This document shows positions 59,901 to 63,794 of a stretch of 64,000 bases of DNA, piece after piece. Position numbers and translations under genes: made by a program. The notes under the pieces were generated by a model. That model made no database searches. It was given only the letters and a program-made list of their open reading frames with translations, and was not told where the DNA came from. This stretch comes from Aspidapion aeneum (taxonomy: Eukaryota > Arthropoda > Insecta > Coleoptera > Brentidae), in contig OY755044.1 of assembly GCA_963576565.1 (NCBI GenBank), positions 96,896,495 to 96,960,494 on the forward strand. Reading direction: 5' to 3'. Positions within the stretch are counted from its first letter, which is position 1. Each line of letters opens with the position of its first letter.

Positions 59901-62570
59901 CAATTTCTTTAAAAAGTTAAACAGAATATTAACGGAAAATAACAAATTTTAAAAAACCCCTTAAAAAACACACAAAAAACCCTCAAACCAATGTGATCTA
60001 TTAAACAAATAACACATATTCCTGGCTTATGTCAACTGGAAGAAAGACTTTTTTATGTTTTGTGATGTCGTTGGAAACTGTAGAGTTTTCAAAAAATACC
60101 AAAGAATTTTATGTTATAGTGAGCCGTCAAAAATTTTTTTTATCAATTTTATCAATGAAAACTTGTAGTAGTAGTAGTAGATGATAAGTAACGATACCAG
60201 ACTATAAACCAGAAAGATTTTCTCTTGGTGTAAGCATATATTCAAGACACTGATGATGAAAGCGCTCTGTCAATGAATAATAAAATAATATAAAAATTAT
60301 AGCACTCAGTACAAACAAACCCCCTATTATTAAATATTTTCATTTTTAACAAAACAAAAATCGCGCGGAAAAATAACTTTTCAGCACTAGTGCGAAAAAA
60401 TTACTATTCCGCACGATTTTTTAACTTTTCCACAAGATTTTTTTATGCTCGGAAGAATAAACATTTAATTAACAATAACGAAAAAGTTAACGATGGTAAA
60501 TATTGAAATTGAAAGTGCACTTTGTGTTTATTGCATGCTCCAATATAGCAGATGCCACAACATCTTGAAGAACGTCGTTTCTTATTTGAATTTGATTGGT
60601 TGGTGTTTGGCCCACTACAGAAATTCCTTGATCAGTTTGCTGCAAAGAATTACTAGTGTAGTAAATGGAGGAAGGTAATTAATCTGTACAGGCTGTAACA
60701 CATTACAGGATTCTTCCTTCAGTGCTTCTGGTAGCATCGGTACAGCGTGTCCCATTTTCGATGGGATTAAATGGGAAACTCGGTTATTATTAAAGATATT
60801 GATTTTCTGATTGGACCTTACCGTGCTCTTTTTTTGAACCCTTAAAAATGGCGTAATCAGATTTTTGCTATACCCCGTAGTTTCGCTAATACAGGGAGTT
60901 TTTGAAAAAATTGTATTTTTAATAAACCCTTGTATTTCGCTTATTTTGCGAGATACTTTTATTCTGTAAAAACATTTTTATGGCAACTTTTTTAGAAGAA
61001 AATAATGACGTTGTCAATTTTTTAAAATATTGTTTAGTTTTTGAGATATGGTATTTATCATAAAAAAATTAAATACGGACCTGGATTTTTTTTATTACTT
61101 TTTTGATTTTTTTCATGCTAGTATTATCATAAAATAATAAAAATTTAAAAAATTTTTGTTTTAAGGTAAAAAAAAAATATTTAATATTTAAAAAAAAAAA
61201 TAGCCCGAACCTGGATATTTCCAACTAAAAATTGCTAGTTAAACAATTTTTAGTTTAACTGTTTTGATACTTAGCATATTAAAATGGTTTTACATTAATT
61301 TACAGATTTATTTGAAACAAAGTCTTCGAAAAATACAAAAAAAAACAAATTATAAAAAATAACTAATCTTTCTGATTACCATTCTGTGTAAGACATTGTT
61401 GGCATTTTTGAGTAATTTTTCTTAACGCATTTCGCATAAAAATATTTCTGCCATTTAAATATTGGGATTTTGTTGCTTGAATGAAGCAGTCAAACATATC
61501 ACATTTTTCAAAATCTGAATATGGTCGATTTCTAGCCAGTTTAAAATAATTGTAAGCCATTTACAAAAATGACAAGTAAAATGACAATGTCAATTCCACG
61601 CTTTTGTTTTGTAAATTTCACGACCTGCTGTTTGGTTATCAATAAATTAGTATGATATTATTTTTGTAACTTTTTAACGTTTTTTACTTTATTTATAAAT
61701 CTTTTAATTATCATTTCAAAACAGATAAACTAAAAATCGTTCAACTAGTGTGTCTTGCAATTTTTAATTTATAATTACGTTGAAAATTTCCAGGTTCGGA
61801 CTATAATTTTTTTTTCAAATATTAAATAGCTTTTTTTAACCTTAAATCAAAAAAATATTAAAGTTTTATCATTTTAAGGTAATAATAGCATGGAACTAAT
61901 CAAAGTAGTAATAAAAAAAATCCAGGTCCGTATTTAATTTTTTTATGATAAATACCATATCTCAAAAACTAAACAATATTTTTAAAAATTGACAACATCA
62001 TTATTTTGCTCTAAAAAAGTTGCCATAGAAAGGTTTTTACAGAATAAAAATATCTTGCAAAATAAGATACAAGGAATTAATTAAAATGCAATTTTTTCAA
62101 AAACTCCCTGTATTAGCGAAACCACGGGGTATAGCTAAAATCTAATTACACCATTTTTAAGGGCTCCAAAAAAGAGCACGGTAAGGTGCAATCAGAAAAT
62201 CGATATCTTTAATAATAACCGAGTTTCCCATTTAATCCCATCGAAAATGGGACACGCTGTACAGCAGCACTTCTTAAAAATGAAACTTGTGTGTAGGAAG
62301 ACGGGTTTTTATTTGGAAACGATTGTGAACAGGAGGATTCTTGCATTTTGGACGTGCGAACAAAAATTGAGCGGAAAAGTAAAAATGGTGCGGAAAAGTA
62401 AAATAGTTTGGAAAAGTACATTTTTTCAAACGAAAAATCGTGCGGAAAAGTATATTTTCCGCACGCTCGTAGGAAAACAGTATAAATTGACTTACTGGAT
62501 CAGAGTTAGTGTCTTCTAGTAAAGAAGTAACATCAATATAATCAACGTCAGTATATTGATGAGAAAACAT
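29944..62570 (-). CDS. class A (rhodopsin-like) G-protein-coupled receptor, complete seven-exon gene (span)
   Basis: Exons 62496-62570, 57221-57332, 47855-48046, 40363-40541, 36611-36754, 32983-33180 and 29944-30216 join with GT/AG borders and consistent phases into 390 residues. The short acidic N-terminus has no signal peptide. TM1 holds the GN of GNTLVIYIL and TM2 is CNMAVADMIVLVLNPW. A cysteine before TM3 (GPIGCKGEG) can pair with KYC in loop 2. TM3 ends TYDRLTAI (DRL in place of DRY) and TM5 has the conserved proline. TM6 reads FMICRIPF, with Arg where CWxP has Trp; TM7 has NAAINPLIYA. The tail is basic. This is typical of an insect neuropeptide-type receptor at the plasma membrane; the ligand is unknown. 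TE-filled introns make up over 96% of the span. Confidence 0.9.
30600..30707 (+). repeat. MITE family R3, left-end fragment
   Basis: Carries 'gcaataaagccaggcac', 'gtgccgggcactat' and 'attgacataccaaagtcgaat', matching the element at 57372-57624. It is cut at 30707, where (TCTG)n-family sequence starts. Confidence 0.65.
30708..30851 (-). repeat. (TCTG)n-family end fragment D
   Basis: The 5' end block in reverse: a few CAGA units, 'ggcgcaacaaaaaagtttc', then the terminal palindrome broken at its centre (30851). Confidence 0.8.
30999..31560 (+). mobile_element. (TCTG)n-core element, copy E, internally deleted
   Basis: Left palindrome (about 30999-31034), microsatellite (about 31138-31217), one full and one partial core repeat, a damaged right palindrome and 'ttggcagagtatttt'. 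About 200 bases of core are missing compared with copy A. Confidence 0.82.
31714..32330. other. GPCR intron 6, no gene seen
   Basis: Intronic AT-rich sequence. One 61-codon plus-strand ORF ends here without a recognisable domain. Confidence 0.45.
32331..32397 (+). repeat. diverged tRNA-like (SINE-type) sequence
   Basis: 'tagctcaataagttggcg' resembles a tRNA D-arm/A-box. 'ttggcgaacatagcgaaaag' and 'gagcacaaaaac' match the tRNA-like repeats at 34793-34862. The T-arm is degraded, so it is not a functional tRNA. Confidence 0.4.
32583..32858. mobile_element. small MITE with about 70-bp inverted ends
   Basis: The left arm ('agaataaaacctgacc', 'attctgacagatttaca') is the inverse of the right arm ('tgtaaatctgtcagaat', 'ggttttattcc'). 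It lies close upstream of GPCR exon 6. It shares 'gacataccaaag'-like and 'ctgacag' motifs with R3, so may be related. Confidence 0.6.
32983..33180 (-). CDS. GPCR exon 6 (intracellular loop 3 and TM6)
   Basis: The acceptor is ttttag and the donor is gtaata. The exon is 66 codons, phase 0 at both ends. It encodes a basic loop (YKYEKILTKAF), TM6 (IFIVITFMICRIPFAAYIIY) and loop 3. Confidence 0.9.
33283..33375. repeat. (TA)n hairpin with inverted GAAACCGATAAATA arms
   Basis: 'gaaaccgataaatatat' at 33283 and its exact complement 'atatatttatcggtttc' at about 33358-33375 flank nearly pure TA repeats, so the roughly 93-bp block can fold on itself. The right arm is the 3' terminus of the adjoining minus-strand LINE. 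Confidence 0.85.
33373..34527 (-). pseudogene. LINE reverse-transcriptase fragment, 5' truncated, one in-frame TGA
   Basis: Residues from GRSTSDHLFCITQVIEKK through DLQKAYDSITLNLLW and GLKQGC are open to a TGA at 34246-34248. The same frame continues with ISPTLFKLYLEQ, FADDQIVV (catalytic FADD), YLGLKITADG and a long C-terminus ending GRRKRGRPRRSW...GIGRRRTL. It is a close relative of the LINE at 22.1-23.4 kb and less damaged. The other copy has a Cys codon where the TGA lies. It lies in GPCR intron 5. Confidence 0.88.
34561..34628 (-). repeat. tRNA-like sequence, inverted partner
   Basis: The reverse complement reads TTCGGTGGCCTATTTGG..., nearly identical to 34793-34862. Together with that copy and the 164-bp spacer it forms an inverted-repeat unit of about 310 bp. 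Confidence 0.7.
34793..34862 (+). repeat. tRNA-derived (SINE-type) sequence with A- and B-box
   Basis: The acceptor ends TTCGGT/ACCGAA can pair. TGGCCTATTTGGTTAGG is A-box-like and GGTTCAAATCTC is B-box-like. The T-stem TCGGG/CTCGA pairs, and 'gcgaaaggtt' resembles the variable region of tRNA-Val. The anticodon arm is mismatched, so it is read as a SINE head or tRNA pseudogene, not a working tRNA. Confidence 0.55.
35101..36475 (+). pseudogene. LINE 3' end: RT tail plus RNase H, frameshifted
   Basis: The first frame (35104-35613) shows the RT C-terminal region (IRPRIQYGSVVWWPGA, KLEGMQRLATLSITGA). A two-base shift at the 'tatata' near 35592 moves into the RNase H frame. There TDGS, FQAEVYA, CSDSQAAL and VPGHMEVPGNEKVDALAR keep the catalytic D, E, D, D. 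After 36095 a C-terminal zinc-knuckle-like stretch (ATCERCWADDETSAHFLSSC) is readable in yet another frame. It is 5' truncated. Its GC content is much higher than its surroundings. It is an R1/I/Jockey-type element with RNase H. Confidence 0.85.
36611..36754 (-). CDS. GPCR exon 5 (extracellular loop 2 and TM5)
   Basis: The acceptor is aatttttag and the donor is gttagt. The exon is 48 codons, phase 0. It encodes ERIWKNFDEKYCTEDEK, with the loop-2 cysteine, and TM5 WFVIITVLVGIPLTIQLICY with the conserved Pro and Tyr. Confidence 0.9.
36755..37076. other. GPCR intron 4, no gene seen
   Basis: AT-rich intronic DNA between exon 5 and the (TCTG)n cluster. Nothing supported. Confidence 0.4.
37077..37814 (+). 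mobile_element. (TCTG)n-core element, copy F
   Basis: The left palindrome is a near-perfect variant (AGCTCACACTACTACTATA...), the microsatellite is at 37209-37268, and three core repeats follow. The right palindrome (about 37751-37784) and 'ttggcagagtatttt' close it. Its core sequence is nearly that of copy B ('ggtacctaagttgggtcttg'; 'gattatattagctcacac'). Confidence 0.87.
37885..37965 (-). repeat. poly(T)-centred repeat unit related to 1560-1850
   Basis: 'catgatgacc-(T)n-ggtcgcaagttttttgagggcgc' is the reverse complement of the A-rich units in the forked intron element. Its 'gggcccccc' end is also seen at 39722. Confidence 0.75.
37983..38775 (+). mobile_element. (TCTG)n-core element, copy G
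   Basis: Complete: left palindrome, the second-longest microsatellite of the family (about 38121-38218), three core repeats, right palindrome (about 38707-38748) and tail. It is separated from copy H by only about 11 T-rich bases. Confidence 0.87.
38787..39683 (+). mobile_element. (TCTG)n-core element, copy H, extra core repeats
   Basis: Complete and the longest copy: four core repeats, two of them with G-runs ('gggggggggg') and 'agtgtttaagtggaaatatgg', as in copy C. The right palindrome carries an insertion ('cacgtagatacac'). Immediately downstream is the poly(T) repeat end 'ggtcgcaagttttttgaggg'. Confidence 0.87.
39849..40246 (+). pseudogene. hAT-like transposase remnant (repeat R2)
   Basis: An open stretch at 39938-40138 reads LDKTDIRCQLNSAYRQNISEHNENV, then RHILSRLIDCLKFCGIFEE. 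This pattern ('LS..IDC.KFCG.FE') is typical just upstream of the catalytic core in some insect hAT transposases. The rest is absent. Repeat R2 at 28.5-29.8 kb covers the same sequence. Confidence 0.5.
40363..40541 (-). CDS. GPCR exon 4 (TM3-TM4)
   Basis: The acceptor is caattttttag and the donor is gtaact. The exon has two split-codon bases plus 59 codons. It encodes VALIAGVITLSAITYDRLTA, IVLPHESRISKRSSK and TM4 VIIATSWLVGSIFSTPFGFY (with TM4 Trp). Confidence 0.9.
40682..41699 (+). mobile_element. PIF/Harbinger element with remnants of both genes
   Basis: Ends GTTTACACATGCATG and CATGCATGTGTAAAC are inverted, with subterminal 'ggcgccag' and 'ggcgcgccag' motifs on both sides and TTA flanks. 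About 40910-41095 (plus, frame broken) reads VKAWIASRSTLGAFEKLLGE and VSYKNHLRMTKQHFDILLEF, a HARBI1-type N-terminus. 41215-41415 (minus) reads WSAELTIQFLEGYECFPCLW and ends the element's MADF/Myb-like protein. The catalytic DDE is deleted. It lies in GPCR intron 3. Confidence 0.8.
41215..41415 (-). pseudogene. MADF-domain protein fragment of Harbinger element
   Basis: LIWLKKWSAELTIQFLEGYE, then FPCLWDVHSSSYKNKDSRDN and a KI/EGFEVAEVKAKI end match a MADF DNA-binding domain. These domains occur in the second ORF of many Harbinger transposons, transcribed opposite to the nuclease as here. An upstream acceptor-like 'ttttag' may mark an exon border. Confidence 0.6.
41703..42655. other. GPCR intron 3, no gene seen
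   Basis: AT-rich sequence with a G-run near 42520. Short ORFs show no domain. Confidence 0.4.
42661..43243. mobile_element. hAT-like MITE with GTTACT-rich ends
   Basis: The left end 'gaagtgttgattttcgttac' is the inverse of the right end 'gttactttttcaacacctc'. Both arms carry multiple 'cgttact' repeats. No transposase. The end type GAGGTGTTGAAAAAGTAAC is common among hAT MITEs; that class is inferred. Confidence 0.55.
43244..44447. mobile_element. non-autonomous element with ATCCCAAC ends
   Basis: Ends ATCCCAACAAACA and TGTTAGTTGGGAT are inverted repeats. Inside are many short 'actactac', 'tagtagt' and 'ctacgtcgtag' motifs able to form small hairpins. It directly abuts the hAT-like MITE. No coding capacity; class unknown. 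Confidence 0.4.
44759..45385 (+). pseudogene. Tc1-like transposase relic
   Basis: HTH regions PQKTAQVIALIENGLSQRAV and RQLNMTRAAVRRVYQHYKET, with the GRPR-like PGTGRRR, stand in the first frame up to a TGA at 45011. Later frames give ISQWTVRRRLQENNLTPKTP, KLTPAHRQTRLRFARGHL and a DESR block that includes the first catalytic Asp. The sequence stops before the second Asp. Several stops and shifts make it dead. Confidence 0.75.
45386..46010 (-). pseudogene. IS630/mariner-type transposase relic
   Basis: On the minus strand: ISPRTIQSILKRHGYKAYKF and KKSQELFPEVNILRMEFCEK (about 45870-45750), then after shifts ITRWPPRSPDLTECDFFILP (about 45440-45380). The last contains the catalytic Asp of the 'PRSPDL...CDFF' motif. 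It is a different family from the Tc1 relic it touches at about 45385. Confidence 0.65.
46011..47060. other. GPCR intron 3, no gene seen
   Basis: Mixed-composition sequence with an 84-codon minus ORF (46233-46487) lacking any recognisable domain. Nothing supported. Confidence 0.4.
47061..47700 (+). pseudogene. mariner transposase relic with internal deletion
   Basis: CFQMLKDVYGEQCMSHAMIF is the second HTH region. FFFDIRGVVFNEW holds the first catalytic Asp. NKRPDLWKN jumps directly to VNHPPYSPDLAPCDFYLFPK, with the third Asp of the D-D34-D motif; the piece with the second Asp is deleted. Stops occur near 47378. The mariner family is clear. Confidence 0.8.
47855..48046 (-). CDS. GPCR exon 3 (TM1 end to start of TM3)
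   Basis: The acceptor is tttttttaaag and the donor is gtacgt. The exon has two bases, 63 codons and one base. It encodes NTLVIYILATDRHCRTPINT, TM2 NMAVADMIVLVLNPWVIFVY and YQLGPIGCKGEG, with the disulfide cysteine before TM3. Confidence 0.9.
48063..48195 (+). repeat. (TCTG)n-family core fragment
   Basis: 'taattgagtttagagttaaa', 'aaaacatggcttgtgtggta' and 'aaaatatatttca' match the last core units of the family. Ends and microsatellite are missing. It sits only 17 bases upstream of GPCR exon 3, at the branch-point region. Confidence 0.75.
48316..48975 (-). repeat. BEL/Pao 2, 3' LTR
   Basis: 660 bp; TGGTGAGGTC...CTTGTTCA on the plus strand. No difference from the 5' LTR was noticed on reading. 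Confidence 0.93.
48997..54417 (-). CDS. BEL/Pao 2 gag-pol polyprotein (1806 aa, open)
   Basis: Order of domains: coiled N-terminus; DUF1759 gag region (about residues 135-290); zinc knuckles (CAFC...H...C, CLNCLSSKHLTNSC, CRYC) near residues 345-420; aspartic protease VLDSGSQNTF (about 540); reverse transcriptase with TYIDD (about 955). RNase H-like GFCDASERGYACVIYL, the integrase zinc region (HKKYLHVG ... CVRCFRV) and the integrase core (GVDFSG, FSDNGTNF, GGLWESGIKSVK) follow, then the Pao C-terminal domain ending RPLVKLCPLP. Catalytic acids are present in all enzymes. The first ATG is 54417; a second at 54387 (MSTQLKKLEALRN) may be the true start. It is only distantly related to BEL/Pao 1. 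Confidence 0.95.
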   Translation of the reverse strand: MLTEFFKNITMSTQLKKLEALRNVQHNRINTLHNLANACLTDDTKKPCLQVRLIDLDEMKETFFIYQNQIIEAYSASPERLEEENERLNEFDDSFYDIKRIQKQLFEVKIEAPQPQNLTQVSNSSDPDRFMASLMPRLRIVEFHGDITKFPTFLDMYNSSVHNNPSIPTNAKFNLLLSYLKGPPLNVVKHLQITDANYIIAYNTLLKRYHNPRLSAQTYWRSVYNFPALKDDNPETLRTLLDVFSENIEALKTLNYDTDQWCFPLANILLDKLPEVLLSRFELANSRSNEMPKYQEIYNFLESQCNSLYSLQSKNRFKNNKQFYKNNASPYYTKTLLGTENTHSKDRCAFCDSNTHSIYLCNAFKGKSPYERYSYAKNKKLCLNCLSSKHLTNSCQSLRSCRYCPGNQRHHSLIHFERNYNCANSQNQNRSHFDANVNFSQNLSNMSPNASPSRSPRGYLASQQSFGSPATGCPLQSCSAQNNNNFTSTSSNSQVPVATPSGSNPTHCGFISAQSQVLLSTILVKIQDVRGHFQTVRAVLDSGSQNTFCSQKLAQQLGLPRQPLCSDIQGVGGNSLTSDLGSIFIKICNFQKPDIFVSTQAIILQKVCTDLPSVKINTENWHFIKNLPLADPTFYNPSPVNLLIGMDLFPLIIQGEKIASDDPNHPFAMGTIFGYILMGRINQPLISTPPINALFCQNENDSLSQLISKFWETDCVPQKTHLKPEDEICENYFKQSVSRNQEGRYTVSLPFRTFENPPQFPTIKQVALNRFLSLEKKLLRDKNLYCEYSKFMNEYLELGHMDYDSEKEDDSDSYFIPHFAVVKNEAITTKTRVVFNASVTDPFTHISLNQVLLSGPKLQKDIIQILLHFRLNPVTLTCDIQKMYRGININPDHQKYQKIFWRFNPNEKVSIFKLRTVTYGVNCSPYLALRTIQHLAESEYDNYPHAAKVILNDTYIDDVTTSCKTVQEALNLQHELTELLGNAGLKLHKWSSNRSEVISHLDPSLVNPAVLSLDSDDVTKVLGLCWHPSYDEFRFNILPNQQICTKRTLLSFLARCYDPHGYLTPVTFTLKYLIQQIWLLGISWDATPTLEIVRQWTLYQSEFQVLEKFSLPRHIDITNAESIDLCGFCDASERGYACVIYLRVLRNAKYHIYFVLAKSRIAPLKKFVSIPRIELLAATLLSEVLKYTYDIFIKRFTINNIYAFSDAMVVLHWIKSHPSKWKTFVANRVSLIQDNINPECWLYTPTFLNSADVASRGCSPSELLNHPLWWAAPSFLQESFDKWPTKTPQVKINDSLETEERKNVALISCDRTTENFLDSLLNNKSDFYAIQLLLARSLRFINNCRLSADVRKKTNIDYIDLFNALKCLAKHEQQKYFSEVILNLQNQKKCIKPIQKLNPFLDQDGLIRVGGRIQQAMTISYGQKHPLLLPKESRLSYIFIEYMHKKYLHVGVQTVQYLISQIFWILSAKRLIKTVLSKCVRCFRVKPHSYEQIMGQIPSYRLIPQKPFTFSGVDFSGAIPITLSKHRGVKTQKAYICLFICLNTKALHLELVSDLTSDAFLAALRRFVARRGYIKTLFSDNGTNFVKSSKELLDLARNACTQQAIAWNFIPPSAPHFGGLWESGIKSVKTHLIRTIGSQILSYEELYTVLCQIEAILNSRPLTPQSTDCNDLQVLTPGHFLTHGPLVSVPDEDFSSKPENRLSRWNLVQRIQADFWRRWSQEFLHTLQVRNKWLEPCAEPKIGTLVLIKDELSPPLQWRVGRIIEIFKGPDGHARVANVRTASGIFKRPLVKLCPLPIDADSPTEK
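54756..55415 (-). repeat. BEL/Pao 2, 5' LTR
   Basis: 660 bp, the partner of 48316-48975. GTATT follows on the plus strand. Confidence 0.93.
55735..56155 (+). repeat. dispersed repeat family R1, second long copy
   Basis: Aligns with 27966-28350 across its length; it also has the 'gtatgggtgg' stretch shared with the truncated copy at 7751. No coding region. Confidence 0.75.
56156..56504. other. GPCR intron 2, no gene seen
   Basis: Contains C-rich runs ('cttcccccaccccctccc'). The 62-codon minus ORF here has no recognisable domain. Confidence 0.4.
56505..56976. mobile_element. MITE with about 95-bp inverted ends
   Basis: The left arm 'taaattggtaaaaaaaaatt', then 'gtcacaagcttttataaaat' and 'aaaagcgatggcc', is repeated inverted at about 56873-56976. 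The centre is unique. Class not assigned. Confidence 0.75.
57221..57332 (-). CDS. GPCR exon 2 (N-terminal end and most of TM1)
   Basis: The acceptor is gatttttag and the donor is gtaaat. The exon is 37 codons plus one base, which completes the TM1 Gly with exon 3. It encodes IDYNAVDFPNTIWYIKGLHE and ICIFLICFFPPVFIGLT. Confidence 0.88.
57372..57624. mobile_element. MITE family R3, near-complete copy
   Basis: Inverted arms ('agtgccaggcactattgtgacgg'; 'gtcagaatagtgcccggcac') enclose about 150 bp. The right end continues 'tgcctggctttattgtaata', which matches the left end of the fragment at 30600. It is next to GPCR exon 2. Confidence 0.65.
58222..59102 (+). pseudogene. THAP/P-element-type transposase remnants
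   Basis: MPTKKTVVGCVKIING then a stop resembles a THAP zinc-finger start. About 58410-58520 reads an ILSYIFDSESEKCVQLSFLI type segment. 58564-58827 reads LASSLFIQSSSAYTSIF, VICLPHPFNIKKLICKIL and IQLLKEHELVVNLHFNEIYI, a pattern of P-element-like transposases around the RNase H-fold start. A Lys-rich piece follows to about 59100. Many stops are present. Confidence 0.55.
59101..59561 (+). repeat. 218-bp duplication (59101-59318 and 59344-59561)
   Basis: Two nearly identical copies from 'taggtttgatatgtccaatt' to 'tttttgttaattta' separated by 25 bases, with about three differences noticed. It lies at the end of the P-like relic. Confidence 0.88.
59741..59850. repeat. short degenerate tandem repeat (GGAATAGGATAAT)
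   Basis: Four or five imperfect 17-20-bp units: 'ggaataggataat', 'ggaacgggataat', 'caataggataat', 'ggaataggttaat'. Confidence 0.65.
59851..60360. other. intron 1 of GPCR, no gene seen
   Basis: AT-rich sequence with a 'gtagtagtagtag' run near 60166. Nothing supported. Confidence 0.4.
60493..62346 (-). pseudogene. small unknown gene interrupted by MITE
   Basis: From ATG 62346 (MQESSCSQSFPNKNPSSYTQ) the frame is open to the MITE border at 62262. If the MITE and one TA are ignored, the same frame continues at 60740 (PMLPEALKEESCNVLQ). A 49-base GT...AG intron (about 60642-60690) would then join it to QTDQGISVVGQTPTNQIQIR and a TAA at about 60493. About 100 residues, no recognised domain. The intron is inferred from sequence only. 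Confidence 0.35.
60741..62261. mobile_element. long-TIR MITE with TA target site
   Basis: TACAGCGTGTCCCATTTTCG at the left and CGAAAATGGGACACGCTGTA at the right begin inverted repeats about 500 bp long ('gaaactcggttattattaaa', 'acagggagtttttgaaaaa', 'tttgagatatggtatttatc', 'ccgaacctgg'). The arms have drifted by substitutions and small indels. TA at each end suggests Tc1/mariner-type insertion. The central 550 bp holds a 65-codon minus ORF (61363-61560) of no known family. Confidence 0.82.
62496..62570 (-). CDS. GPCR exon 1 (start codon and N-terminus)
   Basis: ATG at 62570-62568 (MFSHQYTDVDYIDVTSLLED), 25 codons, donor gtaagt after Pro. The extracellular tail is acidic and Tyr/Asp-rich. No other ATG lies downstream before the donor. 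It joins exon 2 in phase 0. The start is the weakest part of the model, because an upstream non-coding exon is possible. Confidence 0.75.
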
Positions 62571-63140
62571 ACTTGTTTTTTTTTTTCAAATTATAAGCAC
62601 AACTATTTGAGACTAAAAAAGGTTCGGGTAGGTTTCTAGCTGCTACATTAGCAGTTGTCGATTATTGCAAACTATACAAATGGATTTTTGTTAGTTAAGC
62701 AGATAAGCGATAGTAGCAAACGAGATATGTAAACATTTTAAAATAAAAGGTTTTCTTTTATGTAGGTAACAATAAACTTTTTTAGATACTGTAAAGAAGT
62801 AATGCACAAGAATCTGCGATTTTTTTAAATTTCTTTTAAGAAGACTAATCAGAAACCCAATAGACCAATCATTAGAGCAGTAGCGTAGAGCCAGCGATCC
62901 AATCGAGAGGATTTTGAATGTGTAAATGTATATCAAAAAATGTACGTAAAGATTTTCGAGGAAGTTTACTACATAATTTTTTATCCCTAAACATGCACGA
63001 TTAGGACATAATAAAATAAAAACATTTACTTTCATAGCCCGCGCCCGCACAGCAATGGCTATTATAGAGTGCGTTTGAGTAAAAAACCCGTCGAGCGAGC
63101 GGGGCGTAGTGACGTCACGGACTGAACGCCCTGGTTTTCG
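62571..63140. other. upstream region of GPCR gene, no gene seen
   Basis: Contains a relatively GC-rich stretch (about 63040-63180, 'gcccgcgcccgcac', 'cgagcgagcggggcg') that could be promoter-proximal. A 170-codon minus ORF (62691-63203) has no recognisable domain. Confidence 0.35.
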
Positions 63141-63794
63141 ACAAGACGCTAGCCCTACCAAGTCCACTTTCCATCCCTGACTTCGCATGCGCAGATCTAC
63201 CAATATTATTTACCTCATGTATTAGAATAGATGAATACAGGGTGATTTTCACTTGAATGATTCTAATCACATGAAAATAGAAAGTTTCAAAAACCTAAGC
63301 TAACGAAACCTAATCAAATCTAACCGAACCGAACCAAAGCAAACTAAACCAATAATTCTTTTCAAAAAAAAACTTTCCTGACTTTCTAGAGGATGTGAAT
63401 CCGAACCGAACCGAACTTAACTAAACTGAACCAAACCTAACCTAACCAAACTAAACTACAACACTGCTAATTAGGTTTAGTTGGGTATGGTTAGGTTTGG
63501 ATAGGTTCGGTTCGGTACGGTCCGGTTCGGATTCACATAATCTAGGATCCCGAGTAGGAAGTCAGGAAAGTTTTTTTTTTATTATTGGTTTAGTTTGCTT
63601 TGGTTCGGTTCGGTTAGATTTGATTAGGTTTTGTTAGGTTAGGTTTTTGAAACTTTCTATTTTAATCTAGTTAGAATCATTTAAGTGAAAATCACCCTGT
63701 ACATCTATTCTAATACATGAGGTAAATAATATTGGTAGATCTGCGCATGCGAAGTCAGGGATTGAAAGTGGACTTGGTAGGGCTAGCGTCTTGT
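63141..63794. mobile_element. 654-bp inverted repeat with nested CAGGGTGATTTTCA ends
   Basis: The outer arm 'acaagacgctagccctacca' (63141) is mirrored at 63775-63794. Inside, 'acagggtgattttcactt' (63237) mirrors 'aagtgaaaatcaccctgt' (about 63682-63700). The centre is rich in CCTAAC/GGTTAG- and CCGAAC/GGTTCG-like words, inverted about a midpoint near 63467. Probably a foldback or MITE-like element. Confidence 0.7.

Larger units (their letters stand above)
60361..62465 (-). mobile_element. DNA element with (CTTTTCCGCAC) ends and a small split gene
   Basis: The left end 'gcgcggaaaaataacttttc' and the reverse complement of the right end 'gtgcggaaaatatacttttc' match at most positions. The subterminal regions repeat 'gcggaaaagt' several times. 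Inside on the minus strand is an ORF beginning ATG at about 62346, interrupted by the MITE 60741-62261 and resumed at 60740. Superfamily not known. Confidence 0.5.

Noticed and set aside
62691..63203. 170-codon minus-strand ORF upstream of the receptor
   Set aside because: No recognisable domain, irregular composition and overlap with the inverted repeat at 63141. It could be chance or 5' UTR.
63301..63660. Interstitial telomere tract
   Set aside because: CCTAAC/GGTTAG words are irregular, mixed with CCGAAC and inverted about a centre, so not a (TTAGG)n array.
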